From NCBI RefSeq assembly GCF_009765705.1, contig NZ_LMUX01000016.1, forward strand, positions 72,055 through 136,054: a DNA stretch of 64,000 nucleotides, written 5' to 3'. How positions within the stretch are numbered: the stretch's first letter is position 1; every line of letters begins with the position of its first letter. Below the pieces are notes generated by a model, which saw only the letters and a program-made list of their open reading frames with translations, did not search any database and was not told the origin of the DNA. Made by a program: the position numbers and the translations under genes. Shown in pieces: positions 1 through 8,503 of this stretch. The DNA comes from Burkholderia sp. L27(2015). GTDB taxonomy: Bacteria > Pseudomonadota > Gammaproteobacteria > Burkholderiales > Burkholderiaceae.

Positions 1-379
1 TGTTGCCAAACGGCGAACCGAGAAAGGGCAGCGCGTACAAGAAATAGTCGACGTAAGGCACGACGATGAGAGCGACGCGGCGGCCATGGGTCGCCACCGC
101 GAGGGCATCCTGGAATTCGCGGTGATAGCGGACATAGGTCGAAGAGCCGAGACTTAAACGGCTCGCACGCGCCGGAACCTCGACGAAGTCGATCTGCAGC
201 TGCGGATTGTTTTCGGCGACGATGCGCCGGGCCAGCTCATGTTGCGCGTTGCATCGCTCGGTCACGATCAAGCAACGATAGCCAGCCTCCATATAAGCCT
301 CGGCGGCCCATTGAGCGTACCGCCAACGATGTCCTGAGAGATCCGGTTCGATAATCAGCACATAGTCGTCGTTTGTCAT
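1..379 (-). CDS. Glycosyltransferase-like protein, N-terminal fragment
   Basis: An open frame starts with ATG at 379 and runs off the left edge without a stop (126 codons visible). The N-terminus has a hydrophobic beta strand followed by EPDLSGHRWRYAQW and then a helix and second strand ending LIVTE. This resembles the N-terminal Rossmann half of GT-B glycosyltransferases, where a Gly-His pair follows the first strand. It is divergent from the flippase at 790 and next to a GT4 enzyme, so a role in surface polysaccharide assembly is likely. The assignment rests on fold-like pattern and neighbourhood only; the donor-binding C-terminal half is outside the window. No clear Shine-Dalgarno precedes the ATG. 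Confidence 0.5.
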   Translation of the reverse strand, partial: MTNDDYVLIIEPDLSGHRWRYAQWAAEAYMEAGYRCLIVTERCNAQHELARRIVAENNPQLQIDFVEVPARASRLSLGSSTYVRYHREFQDALAVATHGRRVALIVVPYVDYFLYALPFLGSPFGN

Positions 380-609
380 GGTGGCTATCAAAGAAGAAAA
401 GTGGCCCATTTGGACCGGGGCTCATCGCTGAGCCAATCCGATTCGTCCACCTTAGCACTGCACAAATTCACCTAAACGCCAATATCGACCGACATTCGGC
501 GAAAAACGACAGTAGCCCCTGTGGTTGCAGGCCGATATCGACTACCGAATGGCGCTCGTTGCTTGACCGGGCGCGTTACCTTTGCAGCGGTGATCAGCAA
601 AAGAACAAC

Positions 610-661
610 GGGTATGGGTGCCGGGTATGGGTCCCGGGTATGGGTCCCGGGTATGGGTCCG
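610..661. repeat. 4 x 13-bp tandem repeat in a divergent intergenic region
   Basis: Four head-to-tail units of GGGTATGGGTCCC begin at 610, 623, 636 and 649. Units 2 and 3 are identical; units 1 and 4 each differ by one base. The array lies in the 410-bp spacer (380-789) between the divergent glycosyltransferase fragment and the flippase. Nothing else recognisable was seen in that spacer. Short frames crossing it simply read the repeat and are not credible genes. Confidence 0.9.
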
Positions 662-789
662 TTTGGAATTAGGATTCGTGCGCAGGATCCACATGGGGTA
701 TTCGCGTGCCGCACTTATGCGTCGCATGTGCGTGGGCGCTCGGTCGGGCTATTTCTACAGCGACGTCGATACGCTGCGGGGGAACATCA

Positions 790-2037
790 GTGAGATCGGT
801 CCGCTTGCCTTTTTTTTCGGTACGTCTCAATTTCGGCGCCAGCGCCGCGTTCTGGGTGCTGCTGCAACAAGTGACGGTGCGCGGCTTGGTGGCTGTGAAG
901 TTCTTGGCCATCGGACGGATTCTCGGGCCTACGGCGATCGGTAGCGTCAGCGTCGCGCTGCTCGCAGTCGCCGTTGCCGAGTCGCTCAGCGATACCGGGC
1001 TTGCCCAGGCGGTGATTCAGGGGCGCGAGTCGCCCACGCGCACGGAGCTCGGCGCCGTGTGGACGACGCTCGCCGCGCGAGGCTTGCTCGTCGCCATACT
1101 GCTGATTGCCGTCGCGCCGCTGATGGATAGTCAGTTCCATCTCGGCGGCTCGCTCGCGCTGCTACAGCTCGCCGCCATCCTGCCCTTGATCCGCGGCGTC
1201 GCGTCCCCCGCCTATTACGTCGTGGCGCGCGAGCGCGGTTTCCAGCGCATTGCCGGCGTTGAAACACTGACCGCCTTCACCGATTGCAGCATCGGTTTGA
1301 TCTGCGCGTTCGCCGGCGCCGGCGCCTATTCCATCTTGATCGGCATGGTGGCCGGCGAACTTCTGAAAAGCACGCTGACGTGGGCGACGATGACGCCGCG
1401 TCCGCCGATCCGCTTCGCCTGGGCGGGAATCGGGCACTACATCGGTTTCAGTCGCTGGATCTGGGCGAGCAGCGTGGTCAATTTGCTGCTCAACCAGTTC
1501 GACAAGGTGATCGTGGCCAAACTGCTGGGGCCTGCACCATTGGGCGCCTATCAAATGTCATCCAAGCTGGCCCAGATGTTGCTCGCCGACGCGGCTATCG
1601 CGTTTTCGCAATATCTGTTTCCCACCTTCTCCGCGCATCATCGCAAGGATCCCAAGGAGGCCGCACGGCTGTTTCGCATTTATCTCGCGGTCATCGCGGC
1701 GGGACTGGCGTTCCTTGTGATCGTGCTGCGCATGCTGGCGCAGCCGCTCTTCCTGCTGGTGCTGGGGCCCGCGTGGATGCCCGCCGTGCCCTTGTTCAGG
1801 ATATTCGTGATCAGCATGGCGATCGGTGCGCTCATCGCCGTGCTGGTGTCGTATCTGCGCGCAGTCGGCTTGCCCAAGGTGACGACACAGGCGTCAGTGA
1901 TCCAGGCGATCGTGCTGTTGGCGTGCGTGCCGCCGGCCATCCATTACTGGGGCGTGATCGGCATCGCGTGGGCGACGACGGTGGGGTTGGCCGCATCGTC
2001 GAGCTGGATGTTGTATCGAATCGCCAGGGAGGCGTGA
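790..2037 (+). CDS. Polysaccharide (O-antigen/EPS) flippase, Wzx-like
   Basis: This 415-residue protein is almost entirely hydrophobic with about 12 predicted membrane segments and short basic loops, as in the MATE/MVF-superfamily lipopolysaccharide biosynthesis (polysaccharide transporter) proteins. Such proteins flip undecaprenyl-linked oligosaccharide from the cytoplasmic to the periplasmic face of the inner membrane. I chose GTG at 790 because GGGGGAA stands a few bases upstream and the first hydrophobic helix follows directly; an in-frame ATG at 706 would add 28 residues that look non-coding. The stop overlaps the start of the next glycosyltransferase by one base (TGATG), which indicates translational coupling. 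The substrate cannot be read from the sequence. Confidence 0.85.
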   Translation: MRSVRLPFFSVRLNFGASAAFWVLLQQVTVRGLVAVKFLAIGRILGPTAIGSVSVALLAVAVAESLSDTGLAQAVIQGRESPTRTELGAVWTTLAARGLLVAILLIAVAPLMDSQFHLGGSLALLQLAAILPLIRGVASPAYYVVARERGFQRIAGVETLTAFTDCSIGLICAFAGAGAYSILIGMVAGELLKSTLTWATMTPRPPIRFAWAGIGHYIGFSRWIWASSVVNLLLNQFDKVIVAKLLGPAPLGAYQMSSKLAQMLLADAAIAFSQYLFPTFSAHHRKDPKEAARLFRIYLAVIAAGLAFLVIVLRMLAQPLFLLVLGPAWMPAVPLFRIFVISMAIGALIAVLVSYLRAVGLPKVTTQASVIQAIVLLACVPPAIHYWGVIGIAWATTVGLAASSSWMLYRIAREA

Positions 2038-3113
2038 TGCGTATCCTTCATCTCGTACTTGCACCGCGGCTCTCGGGCGCCGAAGTGCTGGCCAAGGACT
2101 TGGCGATACACCAGCAACGCAGCGGCGAGAGGGTCGGCATTGCGTCGCTGATGCCGCAGCACGACGATTTTGCGTCGCTGCGGGCGGAGCTCGAGGCCAA
2201 CGCGGTAGCGTGTCTTTTTCCGACGAAGGTGCATGGGCCGCCCGGAAAATTGTGGCATCTCGATCGTATGGTGCGGCGCTTTCGGCCCGACGTTATCTTC
2301 GCTCATGCGACGATCCCGGCGTTCTATGCGAGGGCGTTGCCGATAGCCGCGCCCGTCGTGTATGTCATGCATTCGGCAGCCAACGACTTCGAGCGCGGCC
2401 TGTTGCGGCGCGTCGAGCGCATGCTCTCGCGGCGCGCGCGCGCGGTGATCGCGGTGTCGCCGGCCAACGTCGACGACTACGTCGGCGCAATCGGCCATCA
2501 TCCCTTGATGATGGTGATACCCAACGGCGTGGATATGGCGCGCTTCGGCGATGCTGCGCACGTCGGGCGTGGACCGCGGCAAACTCAGCCAACGATCGTG
2601 CAGATCGGCCGCTACACCACGGTGAAGAACCAAATGCAGACGGTGCATGCGTTCCAGGACGTGGCGAAGAGGGTTCCTGCTGCGCGCTTGCTTCTGTACG
2701 GGGTGGTCGAGGATGCAGCGTATTACCAAGCCGTGAACGAACGCGTGAACACGCTGGGTTTGGCCGACCGCGTCGTGGTGGGCGGGCCGCGCTCGGATGT
2801 ATCGAGCCTGTTGTTCGACGCCAACGTCTATGCGATGCCGTCGAGATCCGAAGGGCACAGCATCGCGTTTCTCGAGGCGCTGGCGTCAGGCATCCCGGTG
2901 GTGGCCAGTGCGATTCGGCCGTTCGCGTTCGCCGCCGATTTCGCCAGCGTTCAACTTATCGATACCGACGATACGCAGGCCTACGCGCAAGCGCTGGTTG
3001 TCGCGCTCTCGCAGAGCCGCGCGCAACGGCCGTTGGCTGGCCTCACGCTCAAGGATACGGCCGATCGCTATCTGGCAGTGGCGCAGCGCGTGATACAGGC
3101 GAGTGCGGCATGA
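2037..3113 (+). CDS. GT4-family glycosyltransferase
   Basis: This 358-residue GT-B glycosyltransferase has an N-terminal acceptor half (MRILHLVLAPRLSGAE, with the Gly-Ala-Glu loop after strand 1) and a C-terminal donor half. The EX7E motif of GT4 enzymes is present as Glu272-Gly-His-Ser through Glu280. IPNGVD at about 161-166 is the usual hinge motif, and VQIGRYTTVKNQ begins the donor domain. No membrane segment or signal peptide is visible, so it is probably cytosolic or peripheral, adding a sugar to a lipid-linked repeat unit. The ATG at 2037 overlaps the flippase stop by one base, so the two form one operon. Donor and acceptor are unknown. Confidence 0.88.
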   Translation: MRILHLVLAPRLSGAEVLAKDLAIHQQRSGERVGIASLMPQHDDFASLRAELEANAVACLFPTKVHGPPGKLWHLDRMVRRFRPDVIFAHATIPAFYARALPIAAPVVYVMHSAANDFERGLLRRVERMLSRRARAVIAVSPANVDDYVGAIGHHPLMMVIPNGVDMARFGDAAHVGRGPRQTQPTIVQIGRYTTVKNQMQTVHAFQDVAKRVPAARLLLYGVVEDAAYYQAVNERVNTLGLADRVVVGGPRSDVSSLLFDANVYAMPSRSEGHSIAFLEALASGIPVVASAIRPFAFAADFASVQLIDTDDTQAYAQALVVALSQSRAQRPLAGLTLKDTADRYLAVAQRVIQASAA

Positions 3114-3436
3114 GTGTGCAATGAGTGTGCGAAATATAGCCACGCAGCATGAACGTGCGGTGCTTGGGCGTTCAGTTGAGGTATGCAATGACGCAATGCT
3201 TATTTGCCGGAAAATAGCCAGGGTGTGCAGTGAAGATCGTTGATCAAGGCACTGTCCCCAAGCGTCGAAATACAGTACTTCGCCGCCGTGTCGATGCGCT
3301 GCTTTGTTCGAGGGAATACCATCAACCCATAAACGCGTTTGACCTGGCGCGGACCGCTCGCGAACTGGGCATAAGGTGATGTATGCAACTGCGCTCGATG
3401 TAATGGTTCCGGCCTTTCATAGATGTTCTCGTTGCC
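3114..3436. other. 323-bp spacer with a possible antisense gene remnant
   Basis: No convincing gene lies between the glycosyltransferase and the next plus-strand frame. On the minus strand a frame ending at 3200 reads smoothly as protein near its end (for example DTAAKYCISTLGDSALINDL) but has no recognisable family, no clear ribosome site, and its upstream part runs into the gene at 3437. It may be a decayed 3' end of a lost gene. Confidence 0.35.
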
Positions 3437-4195
3437 ATGAATGAAAGCGAACGCGACTTTCAAGATCTCGGTGTGACCGTCTTTGCAGGAGTCGTACCGA
3501 ATAGCGCGCTTCAGAACATCAACGCGATAATCGACGCCACGCGGCATCAATGGCAGCCTGCGGACGGCAGGCGTGAATCCAAGCTTGCATTGCTGTTTGT
3601 CGAGTTGTTGCGCAAGTCGGATGCGTTCCGTGCGACCGAGGCCAAAGCATGCGAGGCGTCGCAGCGCTGGGCGACACAGAAATTCGGTCGCGCACTCGCG
3701 CTCAACCGGCTTTATGTCTTGCGTTGTGTTAATCGCGACACCTCATCGCAAAGCCACTTACGCCATTTCGACTCACACGTGCTGACGTTGTTGATTCCGT
3801 TGCGCTTGGCACACAGCGGCGAGCAGAACGGCGATCTGATTATGTACAAGAAGCAGCGGGACTCGATTTCGCTGGTACGCAACGTTCTCACCAAAGCGTC
3901 GCTGGTCCTGCAGCAACACTTGCCGTTCCGTGCGCGGCGCGCGCGGGTTCGGCGCGACATGCTGAGTAAGCGTTGTGTGCGCGTCGCGTGCGAACCGGGC
4001 AATGTGTATAGCTTCAACGGCTTTATCACGATGCACGCCAATCTCGCCGTCGACGCGGGGGAACGGCGCAGCCTCATCATTCATTATTACGATCCCGGTC
4101 TGACGGCTGGGTTTCGCAGTGCGACGCGTGCGTTGCGTTCGCTCAACGACCGGCTCAGGTACAAGACCCATACGAGACGGAACCGGTCTCCCTAG
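3437..4195 (+). CDS. Putative Fe(II)/2-oxoglutarate-dependent dioxygenase
   Basis: This 252-residue protein carries spacing typical of a 2OG-Fe(II) oxygenase jelly roll. His110-Phe-Asp112 is followed by beta strands (VLTLLIPL), and a distal His200 (TMHANL) precedes basic residues Arg210/Arg211 and a strand (RSLIIHYYDPG). In this superfamily HxD...H binds iron and the late Arg binds 2-oxoglutarate. No signal peptide is evident. The gene follows a flippase and glycosyltransferase, so hydroxylation of a sugar or lipid precursor is possible, but it stands 323 bp away and could be independent. The C-terminus is strongly basic. The family call is by motif only; the substrate is unknown. Confidence 0.5.
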   Translation: MNESERDFQDLGVTVFAGVVPNSALQNINAIIDATRHQWQPADGRRESKLALLFVELLRKSDAFRATEAKACEASQRWATQKFGRALALNRLYVLRCVNRDTSSQSHLRHFDSHVLTLLIPLRLAHSGEQNGDLIMYKKQRDSISLVRNVLTKASLVLQQHLPFRARRARVRRDMLSKRCVRVACEPGNVYSFNGFITMHANLAVDAGERRSLIIHYYDPGLTAGFRSATRALRSLNDRLRYKTHTRRNRSP

Positions 4196-4234
4196 AGCAT
4201 CGACGCTATCCGCGATATAGCGCGGTGCTCGGGT

Positions 4235-4873
4235 TTATGCGCGCTCATCCGCGTGCTCATCTGCGCGTTCACCCGCAACTTCACCTGCGCGCGCACCTGC
4301 TCTAACACTCAGTGCAGTCGCTTGCGCATGGGCCACCACCCAATCCATGACGGCGAGCAAGATGGCGGACACCACAAACGCCAAGTGGATGCCGACACTC
4401 CAACTGAGATCCCTGCTGGCGACCTGCCCGACGTGCATCAAACTCTTGAGCAGTTCTATGGCCGAAATGGCGACAATGGACGCCATCAGTTTGAGCTTGA
4501 GATCGCCGAATCCCACATGGCCGATCCATGCCGGCTTATCCTTGTGTCCCTCGAAATCCAGCGCGGACACGAAATTCTGATATCCGCCAAACATGATCAT
4601 CAACACCAGGTTGGCCATCAAGGACAAGTCGACCAAGGACAAGATGTTGCTGATGGTGTCGCTGAGGTCGGTCGATACCGCTGTGAGCACCATCTCCCAT
4701 AACTTCTGAGCGAATTTGAATAAGAGCAGCAGCAAGCCGCACACCAAACCCAGGTAAATGGGGGCGAGTATCCAGCGGCTGGAAAAGATCGTCGTTTCGA
4801 TAATCCGCTCTATCGCGTGACTAGGCTGGGCTTGAGCGCGTGGCGACGCAGGATCTTGGTTGGGTGCAACCAT
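4235..4873 (-). CDS. yqhA: YqhA/UPF0114 family inner-membrane protein
   Basis: This 212-residue protein has four hydrophobic segments and the conserved UPF0114 core. That core includes an SSRWILAPIYLGL segment near residue 31, a LVDLSLMANLVLMIMFGGYQNF segment in the middle and the GDLKLKLMASIVAISAIELLK stretch. The biochemical function of the family is not established; E. coli YqhA is an inner-membrane protein of unknown role. The C-terminal 20 or so residues are a low-complexity Ala-Gly/Asp-Glu tail coded by four 12-bp repeats (4238-4288) and are not part of the conserved family. The gene follows the oxidase operon after a 132-bp gap. No clear ribosome-binding site is visible. Confidence 0.85.
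   Translation of the reverse strand: MVAPNQDPASPRAQAQPSHAIERIIETTIFSSRWILAPIYLGLVCGLLLLLFKFAQKLWEMVLTAVSTDLSDTISNILSLVDLSLMANLVLMIMFGGYQNFVSALDFEGHKDKPAWIGHVGFGDLKLKLMASIVAISAIELLKSLMHVGQVASRDLSWSVGIHLAFVVSAILLAVMDWVVAHAQATALSVRAGARAGEVAGERADEHADERA
4238..4288 (-). repeat. 4 x 12-bp coding repeat at the 3' end of yqhA
   Basis: Read on the minus strand, four degenerate 12-bp units (of the type GCAGATGAGCAC) code the tetrapeptides AGEV-AGER-ADEH-ADER just before the stop codon. The repeat extends the protein beyond its conserved family core. Confidence 0.8.
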
Positions 4874-5005
4874 ATTTTTGAGATGTCCATCAAGGCGCTC
4901 CGAGGAGCTGGAGCAACCGATATTACCGTGAGCGGGCTAGTCAATCCACTGTGTCGATCGGCTGGCCGGGCGCTGCATCAATTCAACCGTGTCAATTTAA
5001 CCGTG

Positions 5006-5320
5006 TCACTTGAAAAATATCCCGCGGGTCAGGAACGTGTAATCGGCTTCGGCGGCCATCAGGCCCACCAGCACCAGCAGGCACAGTGGCGGCAGCAAAA
5101 TGGCGTACACCAGCGCCAGCCGCTCCCACTTCATGTGCATGAAGACCCCGACAATCAAGCCGGCCTTCATGAGCATCAGCGCGACGATGAGACCCCAGCG
5201 CAGATATCCCTCGATGCGGAAATAGTCGACCAGGTAGGACAAAGTGCTGAGGAAAAATAATAGCCCCCAGATTTGCAGATAGATGCGGATCGGATGCTGT
5301 TGCCCGACGGTAGTACTCAT
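5006..5320 (-). CDS. Cytochrome c oxidase subunit IV (COX4/CyoD-type)
   Basis: This 104-residue protein has three membrane segments and matches the prokaryotic cytochrome c oxidase subunit IV pattern: a short polar N-terminus, LQIWGLLFFLSTLSYLVDYF, then LMLMKAGLIVGVFMHMKWER and a final hydrophobic helix. It is a small accessory subunit of heme-copper oxidases in the cytoplasmic membrane. I chose ATG 5320 because GGTGAGG sits 7 bases upstream; a GTG at 5332 would overlap the coxP stop and add four residues. It is the last gene of the oxidase operon. Confidence 0.85.
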   Translation of the reverse strand: MSTTVGQQHPIRIYLQIWGLLFFLSTLSYLVDYFRIEGYLRWGLIVALMLMKAGLIVGVFMHMKWERLALVYAILLPPLCLLVLVGLMAAEADYTFLTRGIFFK

Positions 5321-5328
5321 GGCTGGCC

Positions 5329-6021
5329 TCACCAGAGATAGAACAACGCGAAGATGAATACCCAGACCAGATCGACGAAGTGCCAGTACAAGCCGGCGAT
5401 CTCTACGATCTGATAGTTACCGCTGTGTTCATAATGGCCACGCAGCACTTTGCTGGCGACGGTCAGCAGATAGATCACGCCGACCGTCACGTGCGCGCCG
5501 TGGAACCCCGTGATCATGAAGAAACACGAGCCGAATTGTGCCGCGCCCAGGGGATTGCCCCATGGGCGTATGCCTTCGTGCACGATCAGCTTGGTCCATT
5601 CGAGGGCCTGCATGCCGACGAACGATGCACCCAGGATGGCGGTGGCCAACATCAGCAGGGCGGTGCGCTTGCGATCGCGCCGATAGGCGAAGTTGACGGC
5701 CATGGCCATCGTGCCGCTGCTGGTGATGAGGATGAACGTCATGATGGCGATCAGCAGCAGCGGCACGTCCACGCCGGCTATGGTGAGGCCGAACACCTTG
5801 CTCGGATCGGGCCATGGCACGGTAGTGGAGATCCTGACCGTCATATAGCTGGTCAGGAAACAGCTGAAAATGAAGGTGTCGCTGAGCAGGAAAATCCACA
5901 TCATCGCCTTGCCCCAGGACACCTTGAAGGCCTCCTGGTCCGACGACCAGTCCTTGACGATACCGTGCCAGCCGCTGGGCAATCCGAGCTCTTTGGAATG
6001 TTGCGGTGCGGACTCTGCCAT
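5329..6021 (-). CDS. coxP: Cytochrome c oxidase subunit III (CoxP-like)
   Basis: This 230-residue protein has seven membrane helices. It ends with the subunit III signature ITGFHGAHVTVGVIYLL followed by the final helix YWHFVDLVWVFIFALFYLW. In caa3/aa3 oxidases subunit III stabilises the catalytic core and supports proton uptake. ATG 6021 is preceded by GAGGAG and six bases, which decides the start over an ATG ten codons upstream. It is the second of two subunit III-type genes in this operon, an arrangement known from coxMNOP of Bradyrhizobium japonicum. The spacer to coxO upstream is a degenerate 12-13-bp tandem array. Confidence 0.9.
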   Translation of the reverse strand: MAESAPQHSKELGLPSGWHGIVKDWSSDQEAFKVSWGKAMMWIFLLSDTFIFSCFLTSYMTVRISTTVPWPDPSKVFGLTIAGVDVPLLLIAIMTFILITSSGTMAMAVNFAYRRDRKRTALLMLATAILGASFVGMQALEWTKLIVHEGIRPWGNPLGAAQFGSCFFMITGFHGAHVTVGVIYLLTVASKVLRGHYEHSGNYQIVEIAGLYWHFVDLVWVFIFALFYLW

Positions 6022-6103
6022 GAACGTCTCCTCTTTCAGCTTATCCTTCAACTCGTCTTTCGACTCATTTTCTAACTCACGTTTTTAGCTCGCTTTTTAA
6101 CTC
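6022..6103 (-). repeat. Degenerate 12-13-bp tandem array between coxO and coxP
   Basis: On the minus strand about seven units of the type GAGTTAGAAAAT / GAGCTAAAAACGT / GAGTCGAAAGAC follow one another. The GAGTT/GAGCT cores recur at 12 or 13 bp. The array spans the last codons of coxO, the intercistronic spacer and the ribosome-binding site of coxP. Confidence 0.75.
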
Positions 6104-6735
6104 ACGCCGCACAAATTTCTGGCGATTTCAGGCGTGATCCACATCAACGCGCTAAACAACACCAGCCAGACCGCCAATAGAAAATGCCAGTACCGTGCGC
6201 ACAGCGTCACGCACAGGCGTGAGCGCAGCGCACCGGGGTAGCGCCGCACCAATGTGACGCCCCATGTCAGCGCCACCAGGCCGCCGATCACATGCACGCC
6301 GTGCAAGCCCGTGAGCAGATAAAAGAAACTGTTGGCGGGGTTGGCCGCGATCGTGTGATTCAGCGCGTTCAGACGTTCCCACGCCCATAGTTGGCCCGCG
6401 AGGAACGCCAGCCCGCATAGACCACTGGCCAGCAGGCTGGCATTGAGTCCGTCCGGGCGAGGGCGGCGCGCAGTGGTCGCGGCGTGCTGTAGCGCGATGC
6501 TGCCCAGTATCAGTACGCCGGTATTCATCCACAATTGCCACGGAACCGCCAGAGGCCGCCAGTCGCCATCGCTCATGCGGATCACGTAAGCGAACAGCAG
6601 CAAAGTGAACAAGACCGACAGCACAGCAGTGAGTACCCACAAGCCGGTCTTGGCCGCTAGCTCAGTGGTGCTGCGGTACCCGGACGGGCCGCCTCCGGTC
6701 TCACCGGCTGCCCGCTGCAGGGGAGCGCTTTTCAT
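6097..6735 (-). CDS. coxO: Cytochrome c oxidase subunit III-like protein (CoxO-like)
   Basis: This 212-residue membrane protein has about five helices and the subunit III motif FFYLLTGLHGVHVIGGLVAL near residues 138-157, followed by YWHFLLAVWLVLFSALMW. It lacks the first two helices of seven-helix subunit III, which fits the shorter subunit III-like protein of coxMNOP-type operons. Its ATG overlaps the coxN stop by four bases (ATGA), indicating coupled translation and stoichiometric assembly. Function as an oxidase accessory subunit is inferred from family and operon position. Confidence 0.85.
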   Translation of the reverse strand: MKSAPLQRAAGETGGGPSGYRSTTELAAKTGLWVLTAVLSVLFTLLLFAYVIRMSDGDWRPLAVPWQLWMNTGVLILGSIALQHAATTARRPRPDGLNASLLASGLCGLAFLAGQLWAWERLNALNHTIAANPANSFFYLLTGLHGVHVIGGLVALTWGVTLVRRYPGALRSRLCVTLCARYWHFLLAVWLVLFSALMWITPEIARNLCGVS

Positions 6736-8501
6736 TTTTGCGTCCCCTTGACGGATTGCCGCATATCCCCGGGTTCGCCAGGTTCGTCGTACGTGGCATC
6801 GGGCGGCGCATTCTGCGGCACGAAATCCTCGGCCGCACCGGGCACGCTGTAGGTATAGGCCCCGCGATACACGATCGGCAGCGTCGCGCCCCAGTTACCG
6901 TGAACCGGCGGCGTGTTCGGGGTCTGCCACTCCAGCGAGGCCGCTCGCCACGGATTGGCACCCGCGCGCGCGCCCTTGAACAGGCTCCAGCCAAGATTGA
7001 ACAGGAACACCAGTTGCGCCAGGCCAACCAGGATCGCGACCACGGTGATGGCGGCATTCAGCGTTTGTGCCGAGGCTGGAATGAATTGATAGTTATCGTA
7101 GGCGTAATATCGGCGGGGCATGCCAAGCACGCCGAGATAATGCATGGGGAAATAAATCGCATAGGTGCCCAGGAAGGTGACCCAGAAATGGAATTTCCCC
7201 ATGCCGTCGTTGAGCATTCGGCCGGTGATCTTGGGATACCAGTGATAAAGCCCGCCGAACACCACGAGTATCGGCGACACGCCCATCACCATATGGAAAT
7301 GGGCCACCACGAAATAGGTGTTCGACAGCGGAATATCCACGCTGACATTGCCGAGAAACAATCCCGTCAGGCCGCCGATCACGAAGGTGCTGATAAAGCC
7401 GATCGCAAACAGCATCGGCACCGTGAGATGAAGGTCGCCGCGCCACAGCGTCAGCATCCAGTTGTACACCTTGATGGCGGTCGGCACGGCGATGATGAGC
7501 GTGGTGGTAGCGAAGAAGAAGCCGAAATACGGATTCATGCCGGCGACGTACATATGGTGCGCCCACACCACCAGGCTCAGCCCGCCGATGGCCACGATCG
7601 CCCAGACCATGTTGCGATAGCCGAAAATGCTCTTCCTTGCATGCACGCTGATCAGGTCCGACACGATGCCGAACGCCGGCAGCGCGACGATGTAGACCTC
7701 GGGATGACCGAAGAACCAGAACAGGTGCTGGAAGAGCAGCGGACTGCCGCCGTTATGCTGGAGCTGCGCGCCCATCGATACGACGGAAGGCATGAAGAAG
7801 CTGGTTTGCAGCAGTCTGTCGAGCAGCATCATGATCGCGCTGACCAGCAGTGCCGGGAAGGCCAGCAATGCCAGGATCGTGGCCACGAAAATGCCCCACA
7901 CGGCCAGCGGCATGCGCATCAGCGTCATGCCTTCGGTACGCGCCTGCAACACGGTCGTGACGTAATTCAGGCCGCCCATGGTGGTCGCCACGATGAAAAT
8001 CGCCAGCGACACCAGCATCAGCACGATGCCCCATTCCACGCCCGGCGTACCCGGCAGAATCGCCTGTGGCGGGTAGAGTGTCCAACCGGCTCCGGTAGGG
8101 CCGCCCGGCACGAAGAAACTCGCGATCAGCACCCACACCGCAAGTTGATAAACCCAATAGCTCATCATATTCAGGTACGGAAATACCATGTCCCGTGCGC
8201 CTATCATCAGCGGAATCAGGTAATTGCCGAAGCCGCCCAGGAATAGTGCGGTGAGCAGATAGATCACCATGATCATGCCGTGCATGGTGACGAACTGGTA
8301 ATAGTGGTTGGCGTCGATAAACGCGAAGCGGCCCGGGAAACCCAGTTGCAGGCGCATCAAGTTCGAGAGCACTACCCCGATCACGCCGACCGCGATAGCC
8401 GTCAGTGAGTACTGGATCGCAATGACCTTGTGATCCTGGCACCACACGTATTTGGTCAAGAAACTCCGAGGTTCGTGTAGCGGCGACAGGTTCGCGTACA
8501 T
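6732..8501 (-). CDS. coxN: Cytochrome c oxidase subunit I (caa3-type, A1 heme-copper)
   Basis: This 589-residue catalytic subunit has 12 core helices. Ligands are visible: His74 (TMHG) and His403 for the low-spin heme, His401 (HFHM) for the high-spin heme, and His266, His315 and His316 (HPEVY, WAHHMY) for CuB. Tyr270 is the cross-linking tyrosine. GHPEV with the downstream Tyr, the D-channel loop GNYLIPLMIGARD and the K-channel Lys344 region (AIKVYNW) place it in the A1 oxidases. It reduces O2 to water with proton pumping. ATG 8501 is preceded by AGGAG; the open frame continues upstream only as a shadow of coxM. The 50-residue polar C-terminal extension is not part of the core. Confidence 0.95.
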   Translation of the reverse strand: MYANLSPLHEPRSFLTKYVWCQDHKVIAIQYSLTAIAVGVIGVVLSNLMRLQLGFPGRFAFIDANHYYQFVTMHGMIMVIYLLTALFLGGFGNYLIPLMIGARDMVFPYLNMMSYWVYQLAVWVLIASFFVPGGPTGAGWTLYPPQAILPGTPGVEWGIVLMLVSLAIFIVATTMGGLNYVTTVLQARTEGMTLMRMPLAVWGIFVATILALLAFPALLVSAIMMLLDRLLQTSFFMPSVVSMGAQLQHNGGSPLLFQHLFWFFGHPEVYIVALPAFGIVSDLISVHARKSIFGYRNMVWAIVAIGGLSLVVWAHHMYVAGMNPYFGFFFATTTLIIAVPTAIKVYNWMLTLWRGDLHLTVPMLFAIGFISTFVIGGLTGLFLGNVSVDIPLSNTYFVVAHFHMVMGVSPILVVFGGLYHWYPKITGRMLNDGMGKFHFWVTFLGTYAIYFPMHYLGVLGMPRRYYAYDNYQFIPASAQTLNAAITVVAILVGLAQLVFLFNLGWSLFKGARAGANPWRAASLEWQTPNTPPVHGNWGATLPIVYRGAYTYSVPGAAEDFVPQNAPPDATYDEPGEPGDMRQSVKGTQK

Positions 8502-8503
8502 GG

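Noticed and set aside
610-661. Replication-origin iterons
   Set aside because: No DnaA boxes, AT-rich unwinding element or replication gene nearby; similar arrays occur at many gene junctions.
1284-2036. Upstream extension of the GT4 glycosyltransferase frame
   Set aside because: The extra 251 codons lie inside the flippase in another frame and read as Arg/Gly-rich non-protein; the coupled ATG at 2037 is the real start.
6738-8246. 502-codon open frame antisense to coxN
   Set aside because: His/Asp/Gln-rich translation typical of a reverse-strand shadow of a hydrophobic membrane protein.
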